DNA of 64,000 bases from assembly GCA_017960805.1 (NCBI GenBank), contig JAGCYM010000007.1, positions 1-64,000 on the forward strand, read 5' to 3'. Both the position numbers and the translations under genes were made by a program. A model generated the notes under the pieces. It did not search any database. It was not told the DNA's origin and saw only the letters and a list, made by a program, of their open reading frames with translations. This document shows positions 1 to 6,848 of this stretch, in pieces; positions within the stretch are counted from its first letter, which is position 1, and every line of letters begins with the position of its first letter. Origin of the DNA: Ruminococcus sp. (GTDB lineage: Bacteria; Bacillota; Clostridia; Oscillospirales; Ruminococcaceae).

Positions 1-37
1 AGCATTTCAGCCTTTCATGATATATTCGACTGAACTA

Positions 38-66
38 ATTATACTATATTGTTTGCGCGTTGTCAA
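38..66 (-). promoter_or_regulatory. Sigma-A promoter reading out of the left edge
   Basis: On the minus strand a perfect TTGACA (61-66) is followed after 17 nt by a perfect TATAAT (38-43). A GAAAGG motif lies further downstream, and an ATG can be read at 5-3, so a gene probably starts at or beyond the left edge. Confidence 0.7.
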
Positions 67-82
67 GCGTTTTTTCGGTAAG

Positions 83-126
83 GGACGCAATTCATCCCAC
101 CACCTTAGAGGTGGAGGACTTCTTGC
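83..126. mobile_element. Possible IS200/IS605-type right-end remnant
   Basis: The segment GACGCAATTCATCCC, a 6-bp hairpin (CCACCT at 100-105 with AGGTGG at 109-114, 3-nt loop) and GACTTCTTGC resemble the subterminal hairpin region found downstream of tnpB in IS200/IS605-family elements. No tnpA or tnpB reading frame is next to it, so at most this is a solo end or a decayed element. The call rests on memory of the family's end structure, not on a search. Confidence 0.35.
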
Positions 127-538
127 TGAAAGAGGTTAAAATTTGGGTTGAATAGCCTTCCAAGCTAAAAGCGATATATCCGAATTTTGAAGAAGGGAAG
201 GTATCGTTTCAAAACAGTGCAGAATTAGCTGGCTTAGCCTTGACAGTGATGGGGGAAAGTGTAATAATAGTAAAGAAATGATGCGATACCGATGACTGAA
301 ACAAAATGTCTGTATAAGCCCGAAGAATCAGGTATCATTTCAGAATATCACTACGATGGACTTTGATAAGAAACAGGCCAAAGCTGTTCAAAAAATGCCT
401 ATACTTTTTCTGATGTATAAGGCGTGTCGAAGAAAAAAATGATTAAATATTAAAAATATATTTTCGCAGTGAGAAAAACACCTCATGGTTGTTGTATAAG
501 TATTGAAAGATCAAACGATTCTAGATAAGGAGATCTAT

Positions 539-1084
539 ATGGATAACGGTGCAAGTAGCTACCTCCGTTTCCTGAATGGTGATAACGATGCCTTCGTTGA
601 GCTTGTTCGTGAATACAATGACAAGTTGGTATTGTTCCTTAATGCTGTTGTCGATGATATCTATATTTCTGAAGAAGCCGCAGATGAAACATTTCTGAAG
701 CTTTATACTGACAAACCAAAGTATAAAAGCGGGTATGCGTTCAAGACATGGCTTTTTACAATTGGAAAGAATATCGCGATAAACTATCTGAAGAAGAATA
801 AACGTCACAGAAATGTTCCTCTGGACGATTTCTTCTATTTTTCAGATGATACGGATATTGAAAAGGAATACATACAGGGAGAAGAAAACATCAGGTTACA
901 CCGTGCGATCAAGGCATTAAACAGTGATTATTCACAGGTGCTTTATCTGATATATTTTGAGGATATGTCAAATGAAGAAGCTGCGAAGATCATGGGGAAA
1001 TCAAAGAAACAGGTATATAATCTGATTTTCCGTGCCAAGAACGCTTTGAAGGAAGAACTGGAAAGGGGGGAGCAAGATGGATAG
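539..1084 (+). CDS. ECF-type RNA polymerase sigma factor
   Basis: This is a sigma-70 family factor of the extracytoplasmic-function class, about 181 residues. It has the usual two-domain layout: region 2 at about residues 10-80, including the conserved stretch around EAADETFLKLY and the FKTWLFTIGKNIAINYLKK segment, and region 4 at about 120-175 with the helix-turn-helix LSNEEAAKIMGKSKKQVYN-like stretch. I chose the ATG at 539 because AAGGAG lies 6 nt upstream; an earlier in-frame TTG at 503 has no such site. Its stop overlaps the next gene by 8 nt, so the two are translationally coupled. The partner is a single-pass membrane protein, the normal arrangement for a sigma factor held by a membrane anti-sigma factor. 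The stimulus cannot be read from sequence; the dockerin gene that follows suggests cell-surface or fibre-related control. Confidence 0.9.
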   Translation: MDNGASSYLRFLNGDNDAFVELVREYNDKLVLFLNAVVDDIYISEEAADETFLKLYTDKPKYKSGYAFKTWLFTIGKNIAINYLKKNKRHRNVPLDDFFYFSDDTDIEKEYIQGEENIRLHRAIKALNSDYSQVLYLIYFEDMSNEEAAKIMGKSKKQVYNLIFRAKNALKEELERGEQDG

Positions 1085-2045
1085 ATATGAAAAAAGAGCA
1101 AGAAGTATAATGGAACGAGGTGATAAGATCATTGCTGATCGTAAACGACGTAAAGCAGTTCTTATGCGTTCCGGAGCTTTTGCCTTTGGTACCGCTGCTG
1201 TTCTGTTTATTGGTGTATGGGCCAATACACTTAAGGCACCCAAGCGGCCAGATGCTGATCATTCAGGCATTATTTCGGAGACTACTACCGCAGTTACTAC
1301 TGAAGTGCATGATTATGTTCAGACATCTTTAAGTACTACAGTAACAACTGCTCTATCCACTGATTCTGTTCTGACTGAGACTACTTCTGTCAGTTCCGGA
1401 ACTGCTTCCTTAGTCACTACTGTATCATTAACTCCTTCACAGACAAGCTATACTACTATCTCGATATCAGCGCTGCAGACAACAACACAGACTACTATGT
1501 CTGCCGCTGCTCAGAGCACTAATTCTACCGAGGCTCTACAGACAACGGAGCCGAAAACAACTACTAATGCACAGGTTTCCACGACTACAACCATAAACCA
1601 TAGTACAACCCAATCAGATTATCCGGTTACAACGATACCCTATAAGACTACAGCGGTTATTATTCCTGTAACCACAGTACCGTACAAGACAACAACGGTG
1701 TCATACAATACTGAAGCTATCGAAACATATGTAACAACCACAGCACCTTATAGACCGGTTTTCCCTGTTCCTTTTACTTCAGACTACGAAATGATGCTGG
1801 GGGAGAATTTCAGTGAGATACCCTACTATCAGGGTGATTCACTAGTATTTACATATACTTTTGTATCGGATAAATATATATTACAGGAAGCAGATGAATT
1901 ATCACTGGTGCCTCATCTGTACTCTGATCTTCTGCCAGACAGTATAACAGCTCAGGTATTTACGCTTACGAGCCGCTATTCTTCAGATATGGTAGCTTTG
2001 AAATATCAGGGTTCAAGGCATTATTGGCTGTATATTATGGAATAG
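1077..2045 (+). CDS. Putative anti-sigma factor: single-pass membrane protein with Thr-rich stalk
   Basis: The protein has a short, strongly basic cytoplasmic N-terminus (residues 1-31), one membrane segment at about 32-50 (AFAFGTAAVLFIGVWA), a Ser/Thr-rich stalk of roughly 160 residues, and a C-terminal external domain of about 90 residues with no family I recognise. The gene starts inside the upstream ECF sigma gene (8-nt overlap), and the preceding GGGGGG run can serve as its ribosome binding site. Position and topology suggest it binds the sigma factor on the inside and senses something outside. I see no zinc-type anti-sigma HxxxCxxC motif, so the assignment is by context. The stalk resembles the Thr-rich linkers of the dockerin proteins in this window. 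Confidence 0.65.
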   Translation: MDRYEKRARSIMERGDKIIADRKRRKAVLMRSGAFAFGTAAVLFIGVWANTLKAPKRPDADHSGIISETTTAVTTEVHDYVQTSLSTTVTTALSTDSVLTETTSVSSGTASLVTTVSLTPSQTSYTTISISALQTTTQTTMSAAAQSTNSTEALQTTEPKTTTNAQVSTTTTINHSTTQSDYPVTTIPYKTTAVIIPVTTVPYKTTTVSYNTEAIETYVTTTAPYRPVFPVPFTSDYEMMLGENFSEIPYYQGDSLVFTYTFVSDKYILQEADELSLVPHLYSDLLPDSITAQVFTLTSRYSSDMVALKYQGSRHYWLYIME

Positions 2046-2095
2046 TCTGAATGGAATCGTGCAGAAATGAGATTCCTCAAAAAGGAGGCATTGCT

Positions 2096-3751
2096 ATGAA
2101 AAAATATGTTAGCAGATTATTGGCTTTCTTTACTGCGGGCGCACTTACATCAGCATTTCTTCCATATCCATCATCTTTTGTTAGAGCTGATGAGAAAGAA
2201 GCGGTAAATGAACCTATTGAGCTTGAGGAGTATATAACACAGACAGCTGGAAAACATGTAACATTTACTAACACTCTGGAAAGATTCTATCCCGGCTGTG
2301 ATATAAATTATATATTTTCTCTCAGTTCTGATGGTACTCTCCATAAATATTTAGGAAACTGCAGTGAGACTGTATTTATGACAACTGACAGTTTTGATAT
2401 TAATGATCTGAATTCTGAACTTGCTTCAAAAGAGATAAATGCAGATATAAAAGAAGTCAGAGAAAATGAATTTGCCATTAATATGGTGTCAGGCAAGAAT
2501 GGAATCATTAAGTCTTATAATGAACTTCTGAATACACTTGAATACAGCGGAAAAGTATCTAGTATTGAAATGAAATATACATTCATGGAGGATAAGGCTA
2601 ATTCCTGTTCCGGATATTGGTTCTTATTTGATTCTCACGTTACCACTGAGTATATCCTGGATAATTATTCATTGGATCTCGTTCCACTACAAAATGAGTA
2701 TCTTGAAGATTATCCAGTTGGCATGAGATATGATAAATATGAGCCCAAGGATATTGCGGAAGATTTTGATGAGATAGAAAGACTGAAACAGAATGAAGAT
2801 TTTAGGTTTTTAACCAATATTACATGCTTGTATCCTTTTGCAGAAAAATATAATTGCTACGAGACAATTTATGATTCATCCGATGAGGATAATATTGATA
2901 TCTGTTTTAGTGATTATGATCTCTGCATTGAATACGGAGAAGAAAAAACTTTTGAGTATAAGCTTATCGGTGCAGATGAGGCAGAGTTCGGATTTGCACT
3001 TAGTGGAAATATTCTGAATAACACTTGTTCCGAAAGAAAAGGTTCTATAACTATAAAAGCAGATAATTCTTATTATGGCACCCATTTCTTGACTTGTTGT
3101 TTAAAAACAGGTGATGAATCGATTACTAAAAGAATACCTGTCCGGATAACAGAAGCCACAACATTCATTTGCCCTGATTGTGGAAGAAAGGTACCTTTGT
3201 CAGAAAGAGTTAGTGGTCCCTTAAGATCAATATGCAGGGATTGTTATGAAGAGGGACATTATATAGGTACAACAGTCCCGTCTCCAAGTACTTATGCGAC
3301 ATCGACCACTGTCTTAACAAGTACTATAACTACTGCGGTTCCAGAAGTAGAGATGTTTTACTGTCCTGACTGCGGAAGAAGTGTTCCGTTTTCAGAAAGA
3401 GTAAGCGGTCCTTTAAGATCGATATGCAGAGATTGCTATGAAGAAGGACATTATATAGGAACTACGGTTCCACCGAGTATAAACACTGAGGAATCAGAAA
3501 CTTCTCTAGTGGTGTCTACTAAGACTACGGCAATCGTGGATGATTCGGAGTCAGAAATTACCGGAGATGCAAATGGAGATTATAAAATATCAGTTGCAGA
3601 TTCAGTCACGATTCTGCAGTTTTTAGGAAATAAAGACAAGTACCCATTAACAAAGCAGCGTAAACAGAATGCGGATGTGGACGGAGTCGAAGGCATTACA
3701 GCTAATGATGCTCTAACCATTCAGAAATGGGATTCAGTGGGGAAACACTAA
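2096..3751 (+). CDS. Secreted dockerin protein with duplicated zinc ribbon
   Basis: This is a 551-residue exported protein. A signal peptide (about residues 1-31, basic start then LLAFFTAGALTSAFL) is followed by roughly 320 residues of unrecognised sequence. Two nearly identical segments of about 35 residues then follow, each with the pattern CPDCGR...ICRDCYEEGH, which is a four-Cys zinc-ribbon pattern, separated by a Thr-rich linker. The C-terminus is a dockerin with two F-hand repeats (GDANGDYKISVADSVTILQ and NADVDGVEGITANDALTIQ). I chose the ATG at 2096 because AAAGGAGG precedes it by 8 nt. It lies 50 nt after the putative anti-sigma gene and probably shares its transcript. The protein should dock on a scaffoldin at the cell surface. 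Zinc ribbons are unusual in cellulosomal proteins, and their role here is unknown. Confidence 0.8.
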   Translation: MKKYVSRLLAFFTAGALTSAFLPYPSSFVRADEKEAVNEPIELEEYITQTAGKHVTFTNTLERFYPGCDINYIFSLSSDGTLHKYLGNCSETVFMTTDSFDINDLNSELASKEINADIKEVRENEFAINMVSGKNGIIKSYNELLNTLEYSGKVSSIEMKYTFMEDKANSCSGYWFLFDSHVTTEYILDNYSLDLVPLQNEYLEDYPVGMRYDKYEPKDIAEDFDEIERLKQNEDFRFLTNITCLYPFAEKYNCYETIYDSSDEDNIDICFSDYDLCIEYGEEKTFEYKLIGADEAEFGFALSGNILNNTCSERKGSITIKADNSYYGTHFLTCCLKTGDESITKRIPVRITEATTFICPDCGRKVPLSERVSGPLRSICRDCYEEGHYIGTTVPSPSTYATSTTVLTSTITTAVPEVEMFYCPDCGRSVPFSERVSGPLRSICRDCYEEGHYIGTTVPPSINTEESETSLVVSTKTTAIVDDSESEITGDANGDYKISVADSVTILQFLGNKDKYPLTKQRKQNADVDGVEGITANDALTIQKWDSVGKH

Positions 3752-3773
3752 TAAGTCATTAACAATTTTTCTC

Positions 3774-3817
3774 CAAAAAAAGCAAGCGGCAAATTTAAAA
3801 TGCCGCTTGCTTTTTTT
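3774..3817. terminator. Bidirectional terminator between convergent genes
   Basis: An 11-bp perfect stem (3781-3791 with 3801-3811) is flanked by an A-run and a T-run. It can end both the dockerin operon on the plus strand and the M15 peptidase gene on the minus strand. Confidence 0.9.
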
Positions 3818-3838
3818 GATATTATTGTTGAAAAATAA

Positions 3839-4858
3839 TTAATTGTAATGTGAATCAATGTCAAGGTATTCTTCAAGAGTAAGGTTGACATCATCTCGTC
3901 TGTCTGCTTCTTCTCTGAATGCCTTTGCGTTATCTTTTCCTATGTATCTGATGTGCCATGGCTCGTATTTATACCCTGTTATATCCTGCTTTCCATAAGG
4001 ATAGCGGAGAATAAAGCCATACTCGTTGCAGTGAGCTTCGAGCCAGATTGCCTCAGGAGTGCCAGTAAAGCTGTCATCTATGATATTTACATCTATTGCC
4101 ATGCCTGTCTGGTGCTCAGAGTAACCGGGACGAGCAGAGAATGTATCAGCTGTTGCCTGACCGTAAGCATTTACATAGTTGTTGTAAATTTGTGACTGCA
4201 GCTCATATGAGCGGAAGCCGGATGAGAGGTAAATGCTGATTCCGTCCTTAGCAGCGCCTTCAACAAGTTCCTGGAATGCTGAGTAGGTTTCAGAAGTAAG
4301 TCCGCCTGGGTTATATGATTCAGGAAGAGAATAGGACTTGTTTGCTATCAGAATGCCTCCGACATAGGTCAAACCATTAGTGGTCTCTATACCGGTTCCT
4401 TTCTTGACTGTAACCTTAACTTCAGCGCCCTTTGTGTCGTCGTTCTTGTCTACAACACTAATAATGCATTTTCCCTCGGCTTTACCGGTGATATTGCCGA
4501 CACTGTCAACAGTTGCGATTTTCTCATCTGAACTTGACCATACTTCCTCGATTGTGTCATATACAACAGGGTAGGTAAGAGTCTGGCCAATGTAAACTTC
4601 AGCCTCTTCATAGCTGAGTGTTACACCGCTGAGTTTTTTACCTACGACAAAAGCAGTTGCAGTCTCGGTTGTCATTTCGGGTTCTTCCACATCTGCTGAT
4701 GTAGTTGTTGGCTCAGTATTTTCAACTGTACCGCCTGAAATATTGAAGCTGGTTGAATCCTGATTAGTCTTTGGTACTTCCTTGCCGCAAGATACCGCAC
4801 TGAATGCAAATAACAGAGCTACTGCGGCAGCAAAGATCTTGCTTTTTGTTACCTTCAT
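3839..4858 (-). CDS. M15 (VanY/DacB-like) D-Ala-D-Ala carboxypeptidase lipoprotein with Big2 domain
   Basis: This is a zinc metallopeptidase that probably trims D-Ala from peptidoglycan stems outside the cell. The order is: a lipoprotein signal ending in the lipobox AVSC (lipid Cys at residue 24), a Thr/Glu-rich linker, a bacterial Ig-like Big2 domain at about 75-150 (VWSSSDEKIATVDSVGNITG), and a C-terminal M15B domain. The catalytic pattern is visible as GFRSYELQ, SARPGYSEHQTGMAIDVN and EPWHIRYIG, giving the His/Asp/His zinc ligands. The last 180 residues closely match the C-terminus of the dockerin-bearing M15 protein at 41413-42735, so the two are paralogues with different targeting modules, one lipid-anchored and one docked. 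The gene is monocistronic, with its own promoter at 4911-4939 and a shared terminator. Confidence 0.9.
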   Translation of the reverse strand: MKVTKSKIFAAAVALLFAFSAVSCGKEVPKTNQDSTSFNISGGTVENTEPTTTSADVEEPEMTTETATAFVVGKKLSGVTLSYEEAEVYIGQTLTYPVVYDTIEEVWSSSDEKIATVDSVGNITGKAEGKCIISVVDKNDDTKGAEVKVTVKKGTGIETTNGLTYVGGILIANKSYSLPESYNPGGLTSETYSAFQELVEGAAKDGISIYLSSGFRSYELQSQIYNNYVNAYGQATADTFSARPGYSEHQTGMAIDVNIIDDSFTGTPEAIWLEAHCNEYGFILRYPYGKQDITGYKYEPWHIRYIGKDNAKAFREEADRRDDVNLTLEEYLDIDSHYN

Positions 4859-4910
4859 TTTTTCATCTCCATATCTTTTTGACAGAGTGTGTTATTTTCC
4901 TGTCAGATAC

Positions 4911-4939
4911 AGTATAACTCATTTTTCGGCAATTGTAAA
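4911..4939 (-). promoter_or_regulatory. Promoter of the M15 lipoprotein gene
   Basis: On the minus strand TTTACA (4934-4939) and TATACT (4911-4916) are separated by 17 nt, about 55 nt upstream of the start codon. Confidence 0.65.
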
Positions 4940-5048
4940 GCTTTTTTTCGAAAAAAGTGCGAAAAATTGAGCTATTTCCATGTTGGCAAGGCGGAAAACA
5001 ACGTATCTGCGTGGTTTGGAGATGTTTGCTGTTTTTCCCTGAAAATAG

Positions 5049-5084
5049 CAAAAAAAGATCGCAAAGCAGTGCAATGCGATCTTT
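5049..5084 (-). terminator. Terminator of the rubrerythrin gene
   Basis: A 10-bp stem (5054-5063 with 5075-5084) is followed on the minus strand by a T-run, just after the rubrerythrin stop. Confidence 0.85.
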
Positions 5085-5096
5085 CTATGGATTATA

Positions 5097-5648
5097 TTAC
5101 TTGAAATATCTGTTGAGAAGTCCCTCGAAAGCCTTGCCGTGACGAGCTTCATCACGAGCCATTTCGTGAACTGTGTCATGTATAGCATCAAGATTGAGCT
5201 CCTTAGCTTTCTTTGCGAGCTTGAGCTTTCCTTCTGTAGCGCCGTGCTCAGCAGCAACTCTCTTCTCAAGGTTAACCTTTGTTGAGTCAGAAAGAACCTC
5301 TCCGAGGAGTTCTGCAAACTTAGCAGCATGTTCAGCTTCCTCGTAAGCTGCCTTCTCCCAGTATGCGCCGATCTCAGGATATCCTTCTCTGTACGCAACT
5401 CTAGCCATTGCAAGGTACATTCCTACTTCTGTGCATTCACCTGTGAAGTTTGAGCGGAGTCCTTCGAGAATCTCAGGATCAGTAACGTCCTTAGCTACGC
5501 CCAGAACATGCTCGCAAGCAAAAACGAGCTTTTCACTTTCATCCATCACCTTGAACTTTGAACCCGGGATACCGCACTGTGGACATTTTTCGGGTGGTGC
5601 GTCTCCTTCATGAACGTATCCGCATACGGGACAAACATACTTAGCCAT
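5097..5648 (-). CDS. Reverse rubrerythrin (peroxide/oxygen-detoxifying NADH peroxidase terminal component)
   Basis: This non-haem iron protein reduces hydrogen peroxide, and oxygen in the clostridial reverse type, in the cytoplasm of anaerobes. The rubredoxin-like iron site is at the N-terminus (Cys6, Cys9, Cys22, Cys25: [10 protein letters not shown]...CPQCG), followed by the four-helix di-iron domain with Glu/His motifs (EYFE-type segments such as [12 protein letters not shown] and [15 protein letters not shown]). This domain order is the opposite of classical rubrerythrin and matches the 'revRbr' of Clostridium. Length (183 residues) is normal. It lies downstream of the small NrdD-tail-like gene and divergent from a Crp/Fnr regulator, which suggests redox control. 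Confidence 0.93.
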   Translation of the reverse strand: MAKYVCPVCGYVHEGDAPPEKCPQCGIPGSKFKVMDESEKLVFACEHVLGVAKDVTDPEILEGLRSNFTGECTEVGMYLAMARVAYREGYPEIGAYWEKAAYEEAEHAAKFAELLGEVLSDSTKVNLEKRVAAEHGATEGKLKLAKKAKELNLDAIHDTVHEMARDEARHGKAFEGLLNRYFK

Positions 5649-5678
5649 AATTTTATACCTCCGTGGAATTAATTATAT

Positions 5679-5713
5679 AAAGCCCTAAAGGACGCAGTGC
5701 GTCCCCAGGCTTT
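5679..5713 (-). terminator. Hairpin between the NrdD-like gene and the rubrerythrin gene
   Basis: A two-part stem (AAAGCC 5679-5684 with GGCTTT 5708-5713; inner GGACGCA with TGCGTCC) is followed on the minus strand by a weak T-rich stretch. It may terminate or attenuate transcription entering the rubrerythrin gene. Confidence 0.55.
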
Positions 5714-5716
5714 GAT

Positions 5717-5983
5717 TCAGGAAACTGTGTGCTTTACACGGTCACGCTCTTCTGAACGTTTGCCGTCGTTGAAGCGGTCAAGCGTGCCTACAAGGTAGCC
5801 GGTGATACGTCTGATCCTGTCAAATGGAATATCAGCGAAACCATACTTCAGGTCAACATAGTCTCCGTCAGTAGTCACAGTCATTTCGGTGATCTCTCTG
5901 CCGCGGTATTTCTTCTTGCCGTAGTCGATATACGCGTCGATCTCCTGCTGGGAGAGCTGTTCACCAATTACATTTACCTTCAT
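5717..5983 (-). CDS. Small stand-alone protein resembling the NrdD C-terminal region
   Basis: An 88-residue protein. The stretch RRITGYLVGTLDRFNDGKRS followed by ERDRVKH resembles the conserved 'GY-x-RWN-x-GK-x-E-x-x-DR' segment near the C-terminus of anaerobic (class III) ribonucleotide reductase, and small proteins of this type occur separately in Clostridia. No glycyl-radical motif or CxxC zinc pair is present, so it is not a reductase itself. GGAGG lies about 8 nt before the ATG. It is upstream of the rubrerythrin gene on the same strand and divergent from the Crp/Fnr regulator (117 nt between starts). Its role is not known to me; the NrdD link rests on remembered motifs. Confidence 0.5.
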   Translation of the reverse strand: MKVNVIGEQLSQQEIDAYIDYGKKKYRGREITEMTVTTDGDYVDLKYGFADIPFDRIRRITGYLVGTLDRFNDGKRSEERDRVKHTVS

Positions 5984-6023
5984 TGTAAAACGCCTCCAAT
6001 GTTAATAATTGCCAAAAATCTTA

Positions 6024-6052
6024 TTGACTTTTGTCTGAATATATTGTATCAT
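6024..6052 (+). promoter_or_regulatory. Promoter of the Crp/Fnr regulator
   Basis: TTGACT (6024-6029) and TATCAT (6047-6052) are spaced by 17 nt. The predicted start of transcription (near 6059) lies just upstream of the palindrome at 6070-6085. Confidence 0.7.
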
Positions 6053-6069
6053 AATAAAAACAAAAAATC

Positions 6070-6085
6070 TGTTGCATTTGCAACA
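6070..6085. promoter_or_regulatory. Candidate operator palindrome of the Crp/Fnr regulator
   Basis: TGTTGCATTTGCAACA is a perfect inverted repeat with 7-nt arms and a 2-nt centre, located between the predicted transcription start and the ribosome binding site of the Crp/Fnr gene. Placement downstream of the promoter suggests negative autoregulation. Half-sites (GTTGCAT) also overlap the -35 boxes of uppP (6779) and glnN (19352). Confidence 0.6.
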
Positions 6086-6099
6086 AAGGAGAAAATTTT

Positions 6100-6762
6100 A
6101 TGTTACCCGAGCAAAACATTTTATTTAAGGGCGTTGATGAATCTGACTGCAAGCGCATGATGAGCTGTTTCAATACAGAAGTAAAAAAATACCGCGCAGG
6201 AAGCAAAATTGCTGATTTTTCAAGGAGTACTGATAAAGTTGGCATAATGCTGAGTGGAAAAGCTGCCATGGTACGTTATGATATAAATGGTGTAAGGACT
6301 ATTGTGGAAACACTGGGAGAGCAGGGGATATTCGGAGAATTCTTTACATTTGCCGGCACACACCGCAGTTCTGTTGAAATTATTGCTGATACTGACTGTG
6401 AAGTAATGTTCTTCAGAAGGGAAGAGATACTTAAGCGCTGTGAGAACGCATGTCGGTGCCACTCAATGGTAGTAGAGAATCTCCTGATGCTGATGTCAGA
6501 AAAGACTATTTCTCTCAGTGAAAGAATTGAGGTACTTAGCCAGCGTTCAATAGAAGACAAGCTTATAAGCTTTCTCCAGATCACTGAAGATAATACACCG
6601 AAAGGCGATACTCCACAGATACCTTTTTCGACTACCGCTCTTTCTGATTATCTGTGTGTGAACCGTAGTTCACTTCAGCGTGAGATAGCGCGTCTCAAGC
6701 AGGAGGGTGTTATTTCTGTATCAAAAAGGAAATTCAGACTTGTTCGTGGAGGAGACATGTGA
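6100..6762 (+). CDS. Crp/Fnr-family transcriptional regulator
   Basis: A 220-residue regulator with a cyclic-nucleotide-type beta-barrel sensor domain (about 15-120; IMLSGKAAMVRYDINGVR, LGEQGIFGEFFTFAG), a dimer helix, and a Crp-type winged helix-turn-helix at about 165-215 (TTALSDYLCVNRSSLQREI). No N-terminal Fnr-type four-Cys cluster is present. However, a Cys-rich stretch (KRCENACRCH, about residue 113) sits at the start of the dimerisation helix and could be redox-sensitive. The gene is divergent from the NrdD-like/rubrerythrin pair, so those are likely targets. A perfect palindrome in its own leader supports autoregulation. The effector cannot be deduced. Confidence 0.88.
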   Translation: MLPEQNILFKGVDESDCKRMMSCFNTEVKKYRAGSKIADFSRSTDKVGIMLSGKAAMVRYDINGVRTIVETLGEQGIFGEFFTFAGTHRSSVEIIADTDCEVMFFRREEILKRCENACRCHSMVVENLLMLMSEKTISLSERIEVLSQRSIEDKLISFLQITEDNTPKGDTPQIPFSTTALSDYLCVNRSSLQREIARLKQEGVISVSKRKFRLVRGGDM

Positions 6763-6778
6763 TTTTTTTCTTTAGTGG

Positions 6779-6807
6779 TTGCATTTTTCCTTTCTCTGTG
6801 ATATAAT
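6779..6807 (+). promoter_or_regulatory. Promoter of uppP
   Basis: TTGCAT (6779-6784) and a TGTGA-extended TATAAT (6802-6807) are 17 nt apart. The -35 is embedded in GGTTGCAT, a half-site of the palindrome at 6070-6085. The layout closely matches the glnN promoter at 19352-19380. Confidence 0.75.
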
Positions 6808-6848
6808 CATTAAGTATTGCATAATATCAGATAAGAAAGGACAACAAC

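Larger units (their letters stand above)
1..538. other. Intergenic region with decayed DNA upstream of the ECF sigma gene
   Basis: No intact gene is seen. A minus-strand promoter points out of the left edge (38-66). A short hairpin segment resembling an IS200/IS605 right end lies at about 83-126. Between about 155 and 282 one plus-strand frame reads as protein-like sequence (for example AELAGLALTVMGESV) and is then closed by a stop, with a stop just upstream and no start or ribosome binding site, so it looks like a gene remnant. A TTGACA at 240-245 with TAATAA 16 nt downstream could be the promoter for the sigma gene. Confidence 0.5.

Noticed and set aside
4919..5413. Minus-strand frame overlapping the rubrerythrin gene
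   Set aside because: It is a different frame of the same strand; rubrerythrin is a certain gene and this frame runs through its terminator.
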